This document shows positions 1 through 8,551 of a stretch of DNA of 64,000 nt, piece after piece. Location of the stretch: contig CANJYB010000011.1 of assembly GCA_947479085.1 (NCBI GenBank), positions 60,697 through 124,696 of the forward strand. The letters are read 5' to 3'. How positions within the stretch are numbered: the first letter of the stretch is position 1; each line of letters begins with the position of its first letter. The notes under the pieces are model-generated. The model did no database searches and was not told the DNA's origin. It was given only the letters and a program-made list of their open reading frames with translations. The stretch is from Bacteroidota bacterium (GTDB lineage: Bacteria; Bacteroidota; Bacteroidia; 2-12-FULL-35-15). The position numbers and the translations under genes were made by a program.

Positions 1-236
1 GGCATAATGGGTTGAGAAATATTCAGGAAATATTAAATACAACCGAATATGCCCGATTAAGATTTGGAGTGGGGAGCGAATTTGCTGTGGGCAGGCAGGT
101 GGATTATGTGCTCGGAAAATGGAATGCGGACGAACAAAAAGCATTGTTGCCTCGGGTGGAGCTGGCAAAAGAAATGGCACAATCATTTGCTACTATTGGA
201 TTACAATTGACAATGACTAACTTTAATAATAAATAA
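1..236 (+). CDS. pth: Peptidyl-tRNA hydrolase, C-terminal part (5' end outside window)
   Basis: Pth cleaves peptidyl-tRNA released by stalled ribosomes and recycles the tRNA in the cytoplasm. The frame is already open at the window edge (first full codon at base 3) and begins with HNGLRNI, the conserved HNGL motif whose His/Asn contact the substrate in this family. It continues with the typical C-terminal half (RLRFGVG, then an amphipathic helix region) and stops at TAA 234-236. About 78 residues are visible out of the usual ~190, so the catalytic N-terminal half lies upstream. A TTG at base 12 could be taken as a start, but the HNGL motif directly before it shows that the real gene is longer. 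Confidence 0.9.
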   Translation, partial: HNGLRNIQEILNTTEYARLRFGVGSEFAVGRQVDYVLGKWNADEQKALLPRVELAKEMAQSFATIGLQLTMTNFNNK

Positions 237-259
237 ATAATTAGTTAAACTTATATTCC

Positions 260-267
260 TATTTTTG
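260..267 (+). promoter_or_regulatory. Putative -7 box (TATTTTTG)
   Basis: TATTTTTG fits the Bacteroidota -7 consensus TAnnTTTG and lies 27 bases before the ATG of the secreted-protein gene at 295. No clear TTG -33 element is seen at the right distance, so the call is tentative. Confidence 0.4.
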
Positions 268-294
268 CAATCATTAATTTTAAAAAATAAAAAC

Positions 295-1242
295 ATGAAA
301 AAAATTACATTATTAGTTTCTTTAACTATTCTTTCACTTGGAGCAATAGCACAACCTTTTATGGCTCTTTACGATTTTGCTGGTGTTACCGACACCACAG
401 GAACAACCGACCCTAGTGCAGTGCCCGTGATAACGGGAGTTACGTTCGGGAGTTTTTCGGCAACGGGCACACCAGCTAATCCGGCAACAGGCACATTGGC
501 TCGTTTTAATTTTACAGGCTGGTCAACCGGCTCTGTGGGTGGTATGGCAGATACACTGTATTCGGGAATGACGGGAGCTGTGGCAGATACTGAATATTAT
601 GAAGTAACCATTGGTCCTGCTGCGGGATATACTTTAAATATAGATTCTATAAAATTTGCTTTCGAACGATCAGCAACGGGAGTTCGCACGTATGCCGTTC
701 GTTCTAGTGTTGACGGGTTTGTTTCTAATTTATCTGCAAATTATGTTTTTCTTACCCAAATGAATACCAATGTTTTTGTTCAGCCGGGAAATGAGTTTTT
801 TCTAAAAAAAGATATTACCACTATTCAAAACAGAAACCAAATTATTCTTGGCGGAATGAACTTTTCTCTTCTTTCTGCTCCGGTTACTTTCCGTTTTTAC
901 GGATGGAATTCGGAAGGAGGAACTGGAACATTTAGTATTGACAACGTAAGATTTATAGGAAGCAGAGCTTTGGCAGTTGGAATAAAAGAGAATGCAACTG
1001 ACGCAATTTCTGTTTCTCCTAATCCTTCTTCAAACGGGTTATTCAATTTAGATTTAGGAAAAACAACAGGAAAAACAATTGTTTCTGTAAATGATATTAT
1101 AGGAAATGTGGTGGTCACAAAAGAAATAAACGCTAACGGTAAACAAACCCTTGATTTGTCGAATGTGGCAAATGGCAGTTATTTTATCAATTTTAAAAAT
1201 GATAGTAGCATCAGCACAAAAAAAATTACAATAAATAAATAA
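295..1242 (+). CDS. Secreted protein with T9SS type A sorting domain
   Basis: A 315-residue protein. The N-terminus MKKITLLVSLTILSLGAIAQ is a clear Sec signal peptide, which is why ATG 295 is preferred over an upstream in-frame start at 265. The middle (about residues 20-225) is rich in Gly, Thr and Ser with beta-strand character and matches no enzyme family I recognise. The last ~75 residues (from about 240: SVSPNPSSNGLFNLDL, ending KKITINK) form a type A T9SS C-terminal domain with the usual YPNP-like start and the closing K-K-I-x-I pattern. The protein should cross the outer membrane by T9SS and be released or anchored at the surface. A hairpin terminator follows at once, so it is probably a single-gene transcript. 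The specific function is unknown. Confidence 0.8.
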   Translation: MKKITLLVSLTILSLGAIAQPFMALYDFAGVTDTTGTTDPSAVPVITGVTFGSFSATGTPANPATGTLARFNFTGWSTGSVGGMADTLYSGMTGAVADTEYYEVTIGPAAGYTLNIDSIKFAFERSATGVRTYAVRSSVDGFVSNLSANYVFLTQMNTNVFVQPGNEFFLKKDITTIQNRNQIILGGMNFSLLSAPVTFRFYGWNSEGGTGTFSIDNVRFIGSRALAVGIKENATDAISVSPNPSSNGLFNLDLGKTTGKTIVSVNDIIGNVVVTKEINANGKQTLDLSNVANGSYFINFKNDSSISTKKITINK

Positions 1243-1264
1243 AACTTATTCAAGCTATTTAAAG

Positions 1265-1295
1265 AACGTCTCGCAAAAATATGCGGGACGTTTTT
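1265..1295 (+). terminator. Rho-independent terminator
   Basis: An 11-bp stem (1265-1275 with 1282-1292, one G-T pair) is followed by a T run, 22 bases after the stop of the upstream secreted-protein gene. Confidence 0.7.
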
Positions 1296-1299
1296 GTTT

Positions 1300-1307
1300 T
1301 ATCTTTG
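1300..1307 (+). promoter_or_regulatory. Putative -7 box of uvrC (TATCTTTG)
   Basis: TATCTTTG matches TAnnTTTG and ends 12 bases before the uvrC ATG at 1320, which predicts a very short leader. It lies directly after the upstream terminator. Confidence 0.5.
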
Positions 1308-1319
1308 TTGAACTTGCCA

Positions 1320-3122
1320 ATGGAAAAATCGGAACATTTAAATAACATCATTCGTGCATTGCCAGACAATCCAGGTGTTTACCAGTATTTCGATAATGAT
1401 GAAAAAATTATTTATGTAGGTAAGGCAAAGAATTTAAAGAAACGAGTTTCGTCTTATTTCAATAAAGAACAACAGGAAAACGGTAAGACACAAATATTGG
1501 TTCGCAAGATTGCCGATATTAAATATATCATTGTTGACACAGAATTGGATGCGCTGTTATTAGAGAATAACCTGATAAAAAAGTATCAACCCCGCTACAA
1601 TGTTTTATTGAAAGATGATAAAACCTACCCCTGGATTTGTATTAAAAACGAACGTTTCCCAAGAGTTTTTTCTACCAGAATTATTATTAAAGATGGCTCA
1701 TCGTATTTTGGTCCTTATGCTTCCGGCAAATTAATGCACACGGTTTTGGATTTAATCAGGCAGTTGTTCAAATTGCGGAATTGTAATTTTAATTTAACTG
1801 AATCAAATATTCAAGCGCATAAATTTAAAGTGTGTTTGGAATATCATATAGGTAATTGCAAAGCACCATGTGTGGGCAAAGAAACTGAAGATGAATACAA
1901 CGAAACGATAGCCAACATAAAAGAAATAACCAAAGGAAATATAAATACGGTTGCCAAACATTTAAAAGGACTGTTGCACGAAAGTGTGGAAAATATGGAG
2001 TTTGAAAAAGCACAACTGATAAAAGAGAAAATAGATTTACTTGATAGTTATCAAAGTAAATCAACGGTAGTGAGCCCTGCTATTACTAATGTGGATGTGT
2101 TTTCTATTTTAACGGATGAAAAAAGTGGGTATGTCAATTTTCTTAAAGTAGTCAATGGTTCCATCATTCAGGGACATACCATCGAATTGAAAAAGAAACT
2201 GGACGAAAGCGATGAAGAGTTACTCACATTATCAATAGCCGAATTGCGAGAACGATTCAGCAGCGATTCGAAAGAAATTATTGTTCCATTTAAAATAGAA
2301 ACTGAATTTCCGAATGTGGAATTTGTGATTCCGCAACGGGGAGATAAAAAACAATTGCTTGAACTATCACAACGCAATGTGGAATATTATAGAAGAGAAA
2401 AAATAAAACAAGAAAATTTGGTTGACCCGGAACGCCATACAAAGCGTATTCTTGAGCAAATGAAAAAGGATTTGCATTTGAAAGAAGAACCCAGACATAT
2501 TGAGTGTTTTGATAATTCTAATTTTCAGGGGGCATATCCTGTGGCAGCAATGACGGTGTTTAAAGATGCTAAACCTAGTAAAAAAGATTATCGCCATTTT
2601 AATATTAAAACAGTGGAAGGCCCTGATGATTTTGCTTCGATGGAAGAAATTATTTTTAGAAGATACAAACGTGTGTTGGAAGAAAAACAATCCATGCCGC
2701 AACTAATTGTAATTGATGGAGGGAAAGGGCAATTGAGTTCGGCTTTGGAAAGTTTAGATAAATTAGGGTTAAGAGGTAAGGTGGCAATAATTGGTATTGC
2801 AAAGCGGCTAGAAGAAATTTATTTTCCAGGAGATTCTATTCCTATTTATTTAGATAAACGTAGTGAAACATTAAAGATAATTCAGCAAATAAGGGATGAA
2901 GCGCATCGATTTGGTATTACACATCACCGGAACAAACGAGATAAAGGAACCCTAAAAACCGAACTCACAGAAATAAAAGGAATAAGTGATACTACTGCAA
3001 ATAAATTGTTGTCACATTTTAAATCGGTAAAGAAAATAAAAGAGGCGAAAGAAGAGGAACTGGTAGAGGTGATTGGAAAAGCAAAAGGTAAATTGGTTTC
3101 GGAATATTATAAAAGCAAATAA
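1320..3122 (+). CDS. uvrC: Excinuclease ABC subunit C
   Basis: UvrC makes the two incisions flanking a lesion in nucleotide excision repair, working with UvrA and UvrB. The 600-residue protein has the full family architecture: an N-terminal GIY-YIG nuclease domain (PGVYQYF and IIYVGKAKNLKKR, about residues 15-95), a UVR motif for UvrB contact near 220-245 (EFEKAQLIKEKIDLL), the RNase H-like 5' nuclease domain from about 390 (CFDNSNFQGAYPV, IVIDGGKGQL, HRFGITHHR carry the catalytic Asp/His positions), and tandem helix-hairpin-helix motifs in the last 60 residues. I chose ATG 1320 (MEKSEHL) over the in-frame start at 1281, which would lie inside the upstream terminator and before the -7 box. 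It appears to be transcribed alone. Confidence 0.95.
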   Translation: MEKSEHLNNIIRALPDNPGVYQYFDNDEKIIYVGKAKNLKKRVSSYFNKEQQENGKTQILVRKIADIKYIIVDTELDALLLENNLIKKYQPRYNVLLKDDKTYPWICIKNERFPRVFSTRIIIKDGSSYFGPYASGKLMHTVLDLIRQLFKLRNCNFNLTESNIQAHKFKVCLEYHIGNCKAPCVGKETEDEYNETIANIKEITKGNINTVAKHLKGLLHESVENMEFEKAQLIKEKIDLLDSYQSKSTVVSPAITNVDVFSILTDEKSGYVNFLKVVNGSIIQGHTIELKKKLDESDEELLTLSIAELRERFSSDSKEIIVPFKIETEFPNVEFVIPQRGDKKQLLELSQRNVEYYRREKIKQENLVDPERHTKRILEQMKKDLHLKEEPRHIECFDNSNFQGAYPVAAMTVFKDAKPSKKDYRHFNIKTVEGPDDFASMEEIIFRRYKRVLEEKQSMPQLIVIDGGKGQLSSALESLDKLGLRGKVAIIGIAKRLEEIYFPGDSIPIYLDKRSETLKIIQQIRDEAHRFGITHHRNKRDKGTLKTELTEIKGISDTTANKLLSHFKSVKKIKEAKEEELVEVIGKAKGKLVSEYYKSK

Positions 3123-3182
3123 AGTTACCCAAAATGCGGAGTTAAAAGATAAGATATTAAACTTGAAAATTTCGAAAGGAAA

Positions 3183-5195
3183 CTACTTATAAACCACAAA
3201 TTCCAAATTGTCATAATAGACAGTTTCCTTCTTCTTATTCCACAAATACACCCCGAAATTGGTACCGGCCAAAATGTTTTCCGGCAATACAAATTGCAAT
3301 TCAAATTTTTGCCATTTGTTGGTTTGTTTAATTTGCAATTTCATATCATGACTTTGGTAATAATAGGTTTCCTTGGGATCGGAAATGGAGGCAATCAATT
3401 GCAATTCGTCAATCGGACTTTCGTTATAAATATAACCTGTAACCAACACCTTTAAGTTGTGATAAGGTTGGAGTTCCTTACCTGAAAATGATAAGGAGGT
3501 TCCGTATTCAAAGGTTGGGCTTAACAATCCGGAATTAGGGTAGGTATAAAACTTTTTGCCGGATGTGTTTTCGGTAGATTTTATATGTTCCTCTTTTATC
3601 AGGGTGTCGAAGCAAACATTAGTTGAATAAACGGTATTTTCGGGAGTGATTTTAAGAAACTCTTTCAATGATTTCCCTTTCATTGTTGCACTTCGTTTAT
3701 AAAAAGAAACTTTTCCATTACCACCAATCTTTTCGAGCATAGCAGTTACAACCGGAAAGTACTTCATTACATCAGAGACCAGGAACACATCCTGTATAGC
3801 CACATAATCCCATTTATAATTAACCAATGGCATAAATGCATCGTCACGGCTTGTTTGATATACAGTATATCCTTTTCTGTTCATTAGGATTAACGGAATG
3901 TTAGTAGAGTAGGCATCTATAACAAGGATTTTAGCGTCTTTGGAAATGCCGATGGAATCAAGGTATTTATCAGTACCAATAAAATTTTGACGGGAAGTTT
4001 CCACCCTGTCCCAAAGAAAAGTAGTGTAACGTTCGGTTTGGTTGTTAAAGCAATTGATGAAAGCCCATACTATTGTTGCTGAAAAAAAGATTCCCCAAAG
4101 CAATTTTTGTTTATTGGTTTCAATTTTTATACTAACGATGGATAAGACAAAAAATAAAATAACAGGGACAAAAAGAGAATCAAGAAAATAGTAATCATGG
4201 TCATAAAATTGTTTCAGCATTAAAATGAAATACAATCCGGCACCACAAAAAACAATAAGTAAATGAAACCAATAAGGTCGATACTTCTTTAAATTTTCTT
4301 TGCTAAAGAAGAATGAACATAATGTAAAACCTCCGCCTATAAGGAGAAGAGGATAATGTGCTTTAGTAAAATATTGGAACAACCATACATTGTAAATCTG
4401 TGAAAGAACATCCTTAAAATCCTGCATATTTTTGGCAGGAAGAAAGCTATCCAAAAACATACTTCCGTACATTCTTCCCAAATGAACATTGTAGCGATAA
4501 TAAATACCAAAAAGAAGAAACGAGAAAGCGAAAACAAAAATTTCTGACCAATTAATCTTTCGCTGTTTAATAAAGCTCCAAAATTGATTTGCTAATACTG
4601 CAACTAAAAACAATAAAAAAGGAATACGAATTAGTGCGGCAAGTAAAAAGAAAATAATGCTGATAAAAAAGTATTTTTTTATTTGATTTTCTTTATAAGA
4701 AAAGTAATAATAGTAAGCAATAAAAATAAAGGCAATGGCTGGAACACTTGGAATAAAACCAGCCTGGTAATAGACATAGAGCGGAGATAAAGAAACAAAA
4801 AAGACAATAACAAAGGATTTTATTTCAGAAGCAGTGGTTTTCTTTGAAAGTAAATAAAGATAAACCAGGCCGATAATACTAATGGTTAGCGTATAGATTC
4901 TAAAAATAGCAGGAGATGTGCTTCCGAATAATTTCATCAGCACTGCGACTATATATTCATTAATTGGAAAATCAACACGGGTAATTCCGCTGATTGTTTG
5001 AAGGTTAAAAGTGCAGGGATGAAAAAAATCAAACCCGTTATTAAGAAATCCTAAAGCCAGTGCATAACGTTCGCTCTGTGTCCAGGAGTGAATAAAGGCT
5101 GGAAATAAAGTAATGGTATTGTGATATAACAATATACTTAAAGCAACTAAAACCAATACAAGTAGAGGTACGGTTTGTTTGTTACTTCTTTTCAT
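3183..5195 (-). CDS. GT-C type membrane glycosyltransferase (GT39/ArnT-like)
   Basis: A 670-residue integral membrane protein. After a short cytoplasmic N-terminus (MKRSNKQT) there is a first membrane helix and then a loop with acidic and aromatic residues (TRVDFPINEY), as in the first extracytoplasmic loop of ArnT/PMT-type enzymes, followed by about ten further hydrophobic segments to roughly residue 400. Enzymes of this fold move a sugar from a polyprenyl-phosphate donor to lipid, glycan or protein on the outer face of the inner membrane. The last ~170 residues are soluble and beta-rich (LSFSGKELQPYHNLKVLVTG), resembling a lectin-like jelly roll. It lies 17 bases downstream of gpsA on the same strand and is probably the end of a lysS-yfhO-gpsA unit. 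Acceptor and donor cannot be inferred. Confidence 0.7.
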   Translation of the reverse strand: MKRSNKQTVPLLVLVLVALSILLYHNTITLFPAFIHSWTQSERYALALGFLNNGFDFFHPCTFNLQTISGITRVDFPINEYIVAVLMKLFGSTSPAIFRIYTLTISIIGLVYLYLLSKKTTASEIKSFVIVFFVSLSPLYVYYQAGFIPSVPAIAFIFIAYYYYFSYKENQIKKYFFISIIFFLLAALIRIPFLLFLVAVLANQFWSFIKQRKINWSEIFVFAFSFLLFGIYYRYNVHLGRMYGSMFLDSFLPAKNMQDFKDVLSQIYNVWLFQYFTKAHYPLLLIGGGFTLCSFFFSKENLKKYRPYWFHLLIVFCGAGLYFILMLKQFYDHDYYFLDSLFVPVILFFVLSIVSIKIETNKQKLLWGIFFSATIVWAFINCFNNQTERYTTFLWDRVETSRQNFIGTDKYLDSIGISKDAKILVIDAYSTNIPLILMNRKGYTVYQTSRDDAFMPLVNYKWDYVAIQDVFLVSDVMKYFPVVTAMLEKIGGNGKVSFYKRSATMKGKSLKEFLKITPENTVYSTNVCFDTLIKEEHIKSTENTSGKKFYTYPNSGLLSPTFEYGTSLSFSGKELQPYHNLKVLVTGYIYNESPIDELQLIASISDPKETYYYQSHDMKLQIKQTNKWQKFELQFVLPENILAGTNFGVYLWNKKKETVYYDNLEFVVYK

Positions 5196-5212
5196 TTTAA
5201 ACAGGGTTTGTT

Positions 5213-6211
5213 TTATGAAAGTTTGTCAGTCAGTAAAGTCATTTCATTTGCGGGGGAAGAGTTGCCGTAAATGATATTGTAAACAGCAGTGGTAATAGGC
5301 ATATCCACATTGTATTTTTTATTTATTTCATAAATGCATTTAACCCCATAATATCCTTCAGCAATCATGTTCATCTCCATTTGTGCATATTTTACAGAAT
5401 ATCCTTTGCCTATCATTGCACCAAACATTCTGTTTCGGCTAAATTGGGAATAGGCTGTAACCATTAAATCGCCAAGGTAAGCGGAACTGTTTATGTCTCT
5501 GTTTATAGGATGTACAACATCTACGAAACGTTTTATTTCCTGTATTGCATTTGAAATTAATACCGCCTGGAAATTATCTCCGTATCCTATACCATGACAA
5601 ATGCCACTCGCTATTGCAAATACATTTTTTAAAACAGAAGAATATTCTGTTCCATATATATCATCTGAAACAGTTGTTTTTATATATCTGCAATTTAATT
5701 GCGAAGCAACGAAGGCCGCATTTTCTGTCTTCTGACAGGCTATAGTCAAATAGGAAAGTTTTTCCATCGCCACTTCCTCGGCATGGCAGGGACCCGTGAT
5801 GACACCAATATTCTCCGTTGGAATATTAAATTCAGTATTAAAAAACTCACCGATAATTAAATTGTGTTCGGGAACAATTCCTTTGATGGCTGAAAAAACC
5901 TGCTTGTTTTTAAAATCTTCAGGAGTTAAACCCGCAAGAGCATCTTTTAAAAAGGCAGAAGGGATGGCCATTATAAGCACATCGGATTTCGAAATTACTT
6001 CTTTTAAATTGGAATTTAATGCTAATACATTTGTCTCAAACTGAACAGAAGTTAAGTAATTCGGGTTGTGTTTAAATTTTTTGATATGCTCTACAGTTGC
6101 CTCATGCCTTATCCACCAATGGATAATCGGAGCATTGTTGCATAACATTTTTACAAGTGCTGTAGCCCAGCTTCCTCCTCCTATAACTCCTATTTGTAAT
6201 GGCTTATTCAT
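5213..6211 (-). CDS. gpsA: Glycerol-3-phosphate dehydrogenase [NAD(P)+]
   Basis: GpsA reduces dihydroxyacetone phosphate to sn-glycerol-3-phosphate, the backbone of membrane phospholipids. The 332-residue protein starts with a Rossmann dinucleotide motif (IGVIGGGSWATALVKML), has the family segments VFSAIKGI and GVITGPCHAEE, and the catalytic-lysine region YSSVLKNVFAIASGICHG. The C-terminal helical domain includes SRNRMFGAMIGKG. The length is normal and all key segments are present. It is flanked by membrane-protein genes on the same strand with short gaps, so it is probably co-transcribed with the downstream glycosyltransferase gene. Confidence 0.95.
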   Translation of the reverse strand: MNKPLQIGVIGGGSWATALVKMLCNNAPIIHWWIRHEATVEHIKKFKHNPNYLTSVQFETNVLALNSNLKEVISKSDVLIMAIPSAFLKDALAGLTPEDFKNKQVFSAIKGIVPEHNLIIGEFFNTEFNIPTENIGVITGPCHAEEVAMEKLSYLTIACQKTENAAFVASQLNCRYIKTTVSDDIYGTEYSSVLKNVFAIASGICHGIGYGDNFQAVLISNAIQEIKRFVDVVHPINRDINSSAYLGDLMVTAYSQFSRNRMFGAMIGKGYSVKYAQMEMNMIAEGYYGVKCIYEINKKYNVDMPITTAVYNIIYGNSSPANEMTLLTDKLS

Positions 6212-6281
6212 TTTAAAAATATTTTCTTAATAATTTTTCGTGGTTAAATTACACATTTTTTATTCTCTATATTTTTTCGGA

Positions 6282-8525
6282 TTATAGAAAATAATAAAGA
6301 ACAGAACCCGTTAAAACAATCCAAATCAATGCGGGGGCCCAATAATTTCGATGTTTTTTTATCCAAATGAAAGAAAGAATAATGAGTACAACAAAAAAGG
6401 AACAATAGGAAATAATTGCAGCTATAACAATCATTGGATTTTTAAAGTGAAACGTTACCAAATGCTCTCCTGCAGGAAAAAGAATGGACATGGTTAGGTA
6501 ATTTGATAAAATAATTGGTGCCGGATTATTATCTATCAAAGCTTCCCATCCGGTGTAATTGCTTTGTAAGAGTGTTAATAATTGAGGCTTGGAGGCAGAA
6601 GCTTTTATAGTAATTGAGTTAGGACTAAAAGAAGTTACAGAGAGAGAATCAATCAACGAGTCATTATTATTTGGCTGGAGTCGTTTTGAAATTAGATTAT
6701 AATCACCATTCGAAAGTACAATAGTTTTGTTAGTTAATCTGGTTGAATCTAATTTATTTACTTCTGATTCAGGATAAATGTCATTTGAAAAATAGACTAA
6801 AGGATTTGATAGCATAGCCTTTTTCAGTTTAGTATGCCGTTCCTCCAATTCGTAATAGCTTTTGAAAGTGTAAGAGTTAAAGCCTTCAAAAGAAATCTGT
6901 TTATGGAAAACACTGGTGTTTTTATAAAGGCCATGCTTTTGCCCCTTTTCAGTTGTATTGTCAATAATATTATTGTTAGCAGGAATAGGAAAGTCTTGTG
7001 GTAATGATTTAATATAATCGTGAAGTTCTTTAGGTGAGGTTTGCGAAAATCCTAAGTATGGAAGGTTCATTTGCAGTGCAACAAATAAATCAAGGATAAT
7101 AAGTACAGAAGTTATTTTCAACCAATGTTTTTTAATCCCAGTAGTTAAGGTAACAAGCAGAATGCCAATGAAAAACAATTGGATACATCCCTGAATTAGT
7201 ATACTTTGTTTTAAAGTGGCAGCTCTTATAAAATCAAATATTGTGGAAAATTTATTTAAAAAGAAAAATGATTCACCGTGATTTTTGATAAATGCAATAA
7301 CAACTAATAGTAATAACAAAGAAAAGATTAATAAAGTTATTCTTAAAACTTTTTTAAGATTTATTTCAGTTTCATCAATAAATACTGCCAATTGTTTTCC
7401 TCCCAACAATAGAAATATAATAACAGAAAACAAACTATAGTAGCTTGGGAACCTAAATAGGTTAAGGAAAGGCAGATTAGAAACTAATTTATGTAAAGGA
7501 GTATATGCACCAAACGAAAGAATCAAGCAGACTATTGCAAAACCTAATAGAACTTTTTCGAAAGGAGATTTTTTATTTATCAAAGAAAGTAAAACAAAAA
7601 CCAGCATAATAACTCCGAAATATATATTTGACATAGAGGGGTCGGTGTTATAAAACTCACCGCTGTTAACAGTTGAAAAAGGAACCAGAAGAGAAAGCAA
7701 TGATTGAGGTGATAACGGACACTCTGAAACGTATTCATATGTCAATCCGCTCAAACGGGACACATAAGGAGCGGTTTGATAAAATGCAACTAATACTACT
7801 GAAGCCATTAATACGGTTGCGATACCAAACAATAAGTTCACTTTAATATAGGTAAAAATAAGTTTTTTGTTTTTCTCTTTTATTGCCTGGTAAACAAAAT
7901 ATCCAAAAATGGTAAGGAACAAATAAACAAGAATAATGGAGAAGGTATGATTGCCACCTGTAAGGTTAAAGAACATAAAAATGGAAACATACAGTGCACG
8001 GACATAACTTTTCTCTGTATGCATTTTATAGTAATTCAGAATAATAAATGGCAGCCATGCAGCTCCTATGATTGCATAGAAATGCTGAACATGGGCAGCA
8101 AAGAAGCCTCCCAGCATGTAACACACGCCAATCAAAAAAGCTACATTTCTTTTGGTGTGAAAACACAAGGAAAGAAAATACATTCCCATTCCGGCAAGGA
8201 ATACATAAAAGATAAACAGGAAATGCAAGGTGTAATTGGTTTGCCCGGTTGTCATACTTAGTAGTATTGACTCTATGTACCAGGCTGGTCCCTGCAAATC
8301 GGCATGAATGGGATAACCCAACTGCTGATAAGGATTCCAGAAAGGAAAAATATGATTTTGAAAACACTGTGAAATATAATACCGCCAGGGAATCCAGCAG
8401 TTGATCATATCATGTGTTACCGAATGTTTCAGAAAAGCAATTTGCCAGTAACCCAGAATTGCTATTAAAAGCAATAAAGCGAGATATACGAAATGGGATT
8501 GTTTTGCTTTTTCTGTAGTAAGCAA
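6282..8525 (-). CDS. YfhO-family multi-spanning membrane protein
   Basis: A 747-residue protein with about a dozen hydrophobic helices. The N-terminal loop after the first helix (DMINCWIPWRYYISQ and FWNPYQQLGYPIHADLQGP) is typical of YfhO-like proteins, which have a GT-C fold and in Gram-positives take part in glycosylation of lipoteichoic acid. A soluble segment (about residues 490-680) precedes two final membrane helices and includes the typical GWEALIDNNPAPI region. In Bacteroidota the substrate is unknown. It lies 27 bases downstream of lysS on the same strand and 70 bases before gpsA, so an operon is likely. Confidence 0.75.
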   Translation of the reverse strand: MLTTEKAKQSHFVYLALLLLIAILGYWQIAFLKHSVTHDMINCWIPWRYYISQCFQNHIFPFWNPYQQLGYPIHADLQGPAWYIESILLSMTTGQTNYTLHFLFIFYVFLAGMGMYFLSLCFHTKRNVAFLIGVCYMLGGFFAAHVQHFYAIIGAAWLPFIILNYYKMHTEKSYVRALYVSIFMFFNLTGGNHTFSIILVYLFLTIFGYFVYQAIKEKNKKLIFTYIKVNLLFGIATVLMASVVLVAFYQTAPYVSRLSGLTYEYVSECPLSPQSLLSLLVPFSTVNSGEFYNTDPSMSNIYFGVIMLVFVLLSLINKKSPFEKVLLGFAIVCLILSFGAYTPLHKLVSNLPFLNLFRFPSYYSLFSVIIFLLLGGKQLAVFIDETEINLKKVLRITLLIFSLLLLLVVIAFIKNHGESFFFLNKFSTIFDFIRAATLKQSILIQGCIQLFFIGILLVTLTTGIKKHWLKITSVLIILDLFVALQMNLPYLGFSQTSPKELHDYIKSLPQDFPIPANNNIIDNTTEKGQKHGLYKNTSVFHKQISFEGFNSYTFKSYYELEERHTKLKKAMLSNPLVYFSNDIYPESEVNKLDSTRLTNKTIVLSNGDYNLISKRLQPNNNDSLIDSLSVTSFSPNSITIKASASKPQLLTLLQSNYTGWEALIDNNPAPIILSNYLTMSILFPAGEHLVTFHFKNPMIVIAAIISYCSFFVVLIILSFIWIKKHRNYWAPALIWIVLTGSVLYYFL

Positions 8526-8551
8526 TTTGATTTTTTTTAAGTTTTATCCAA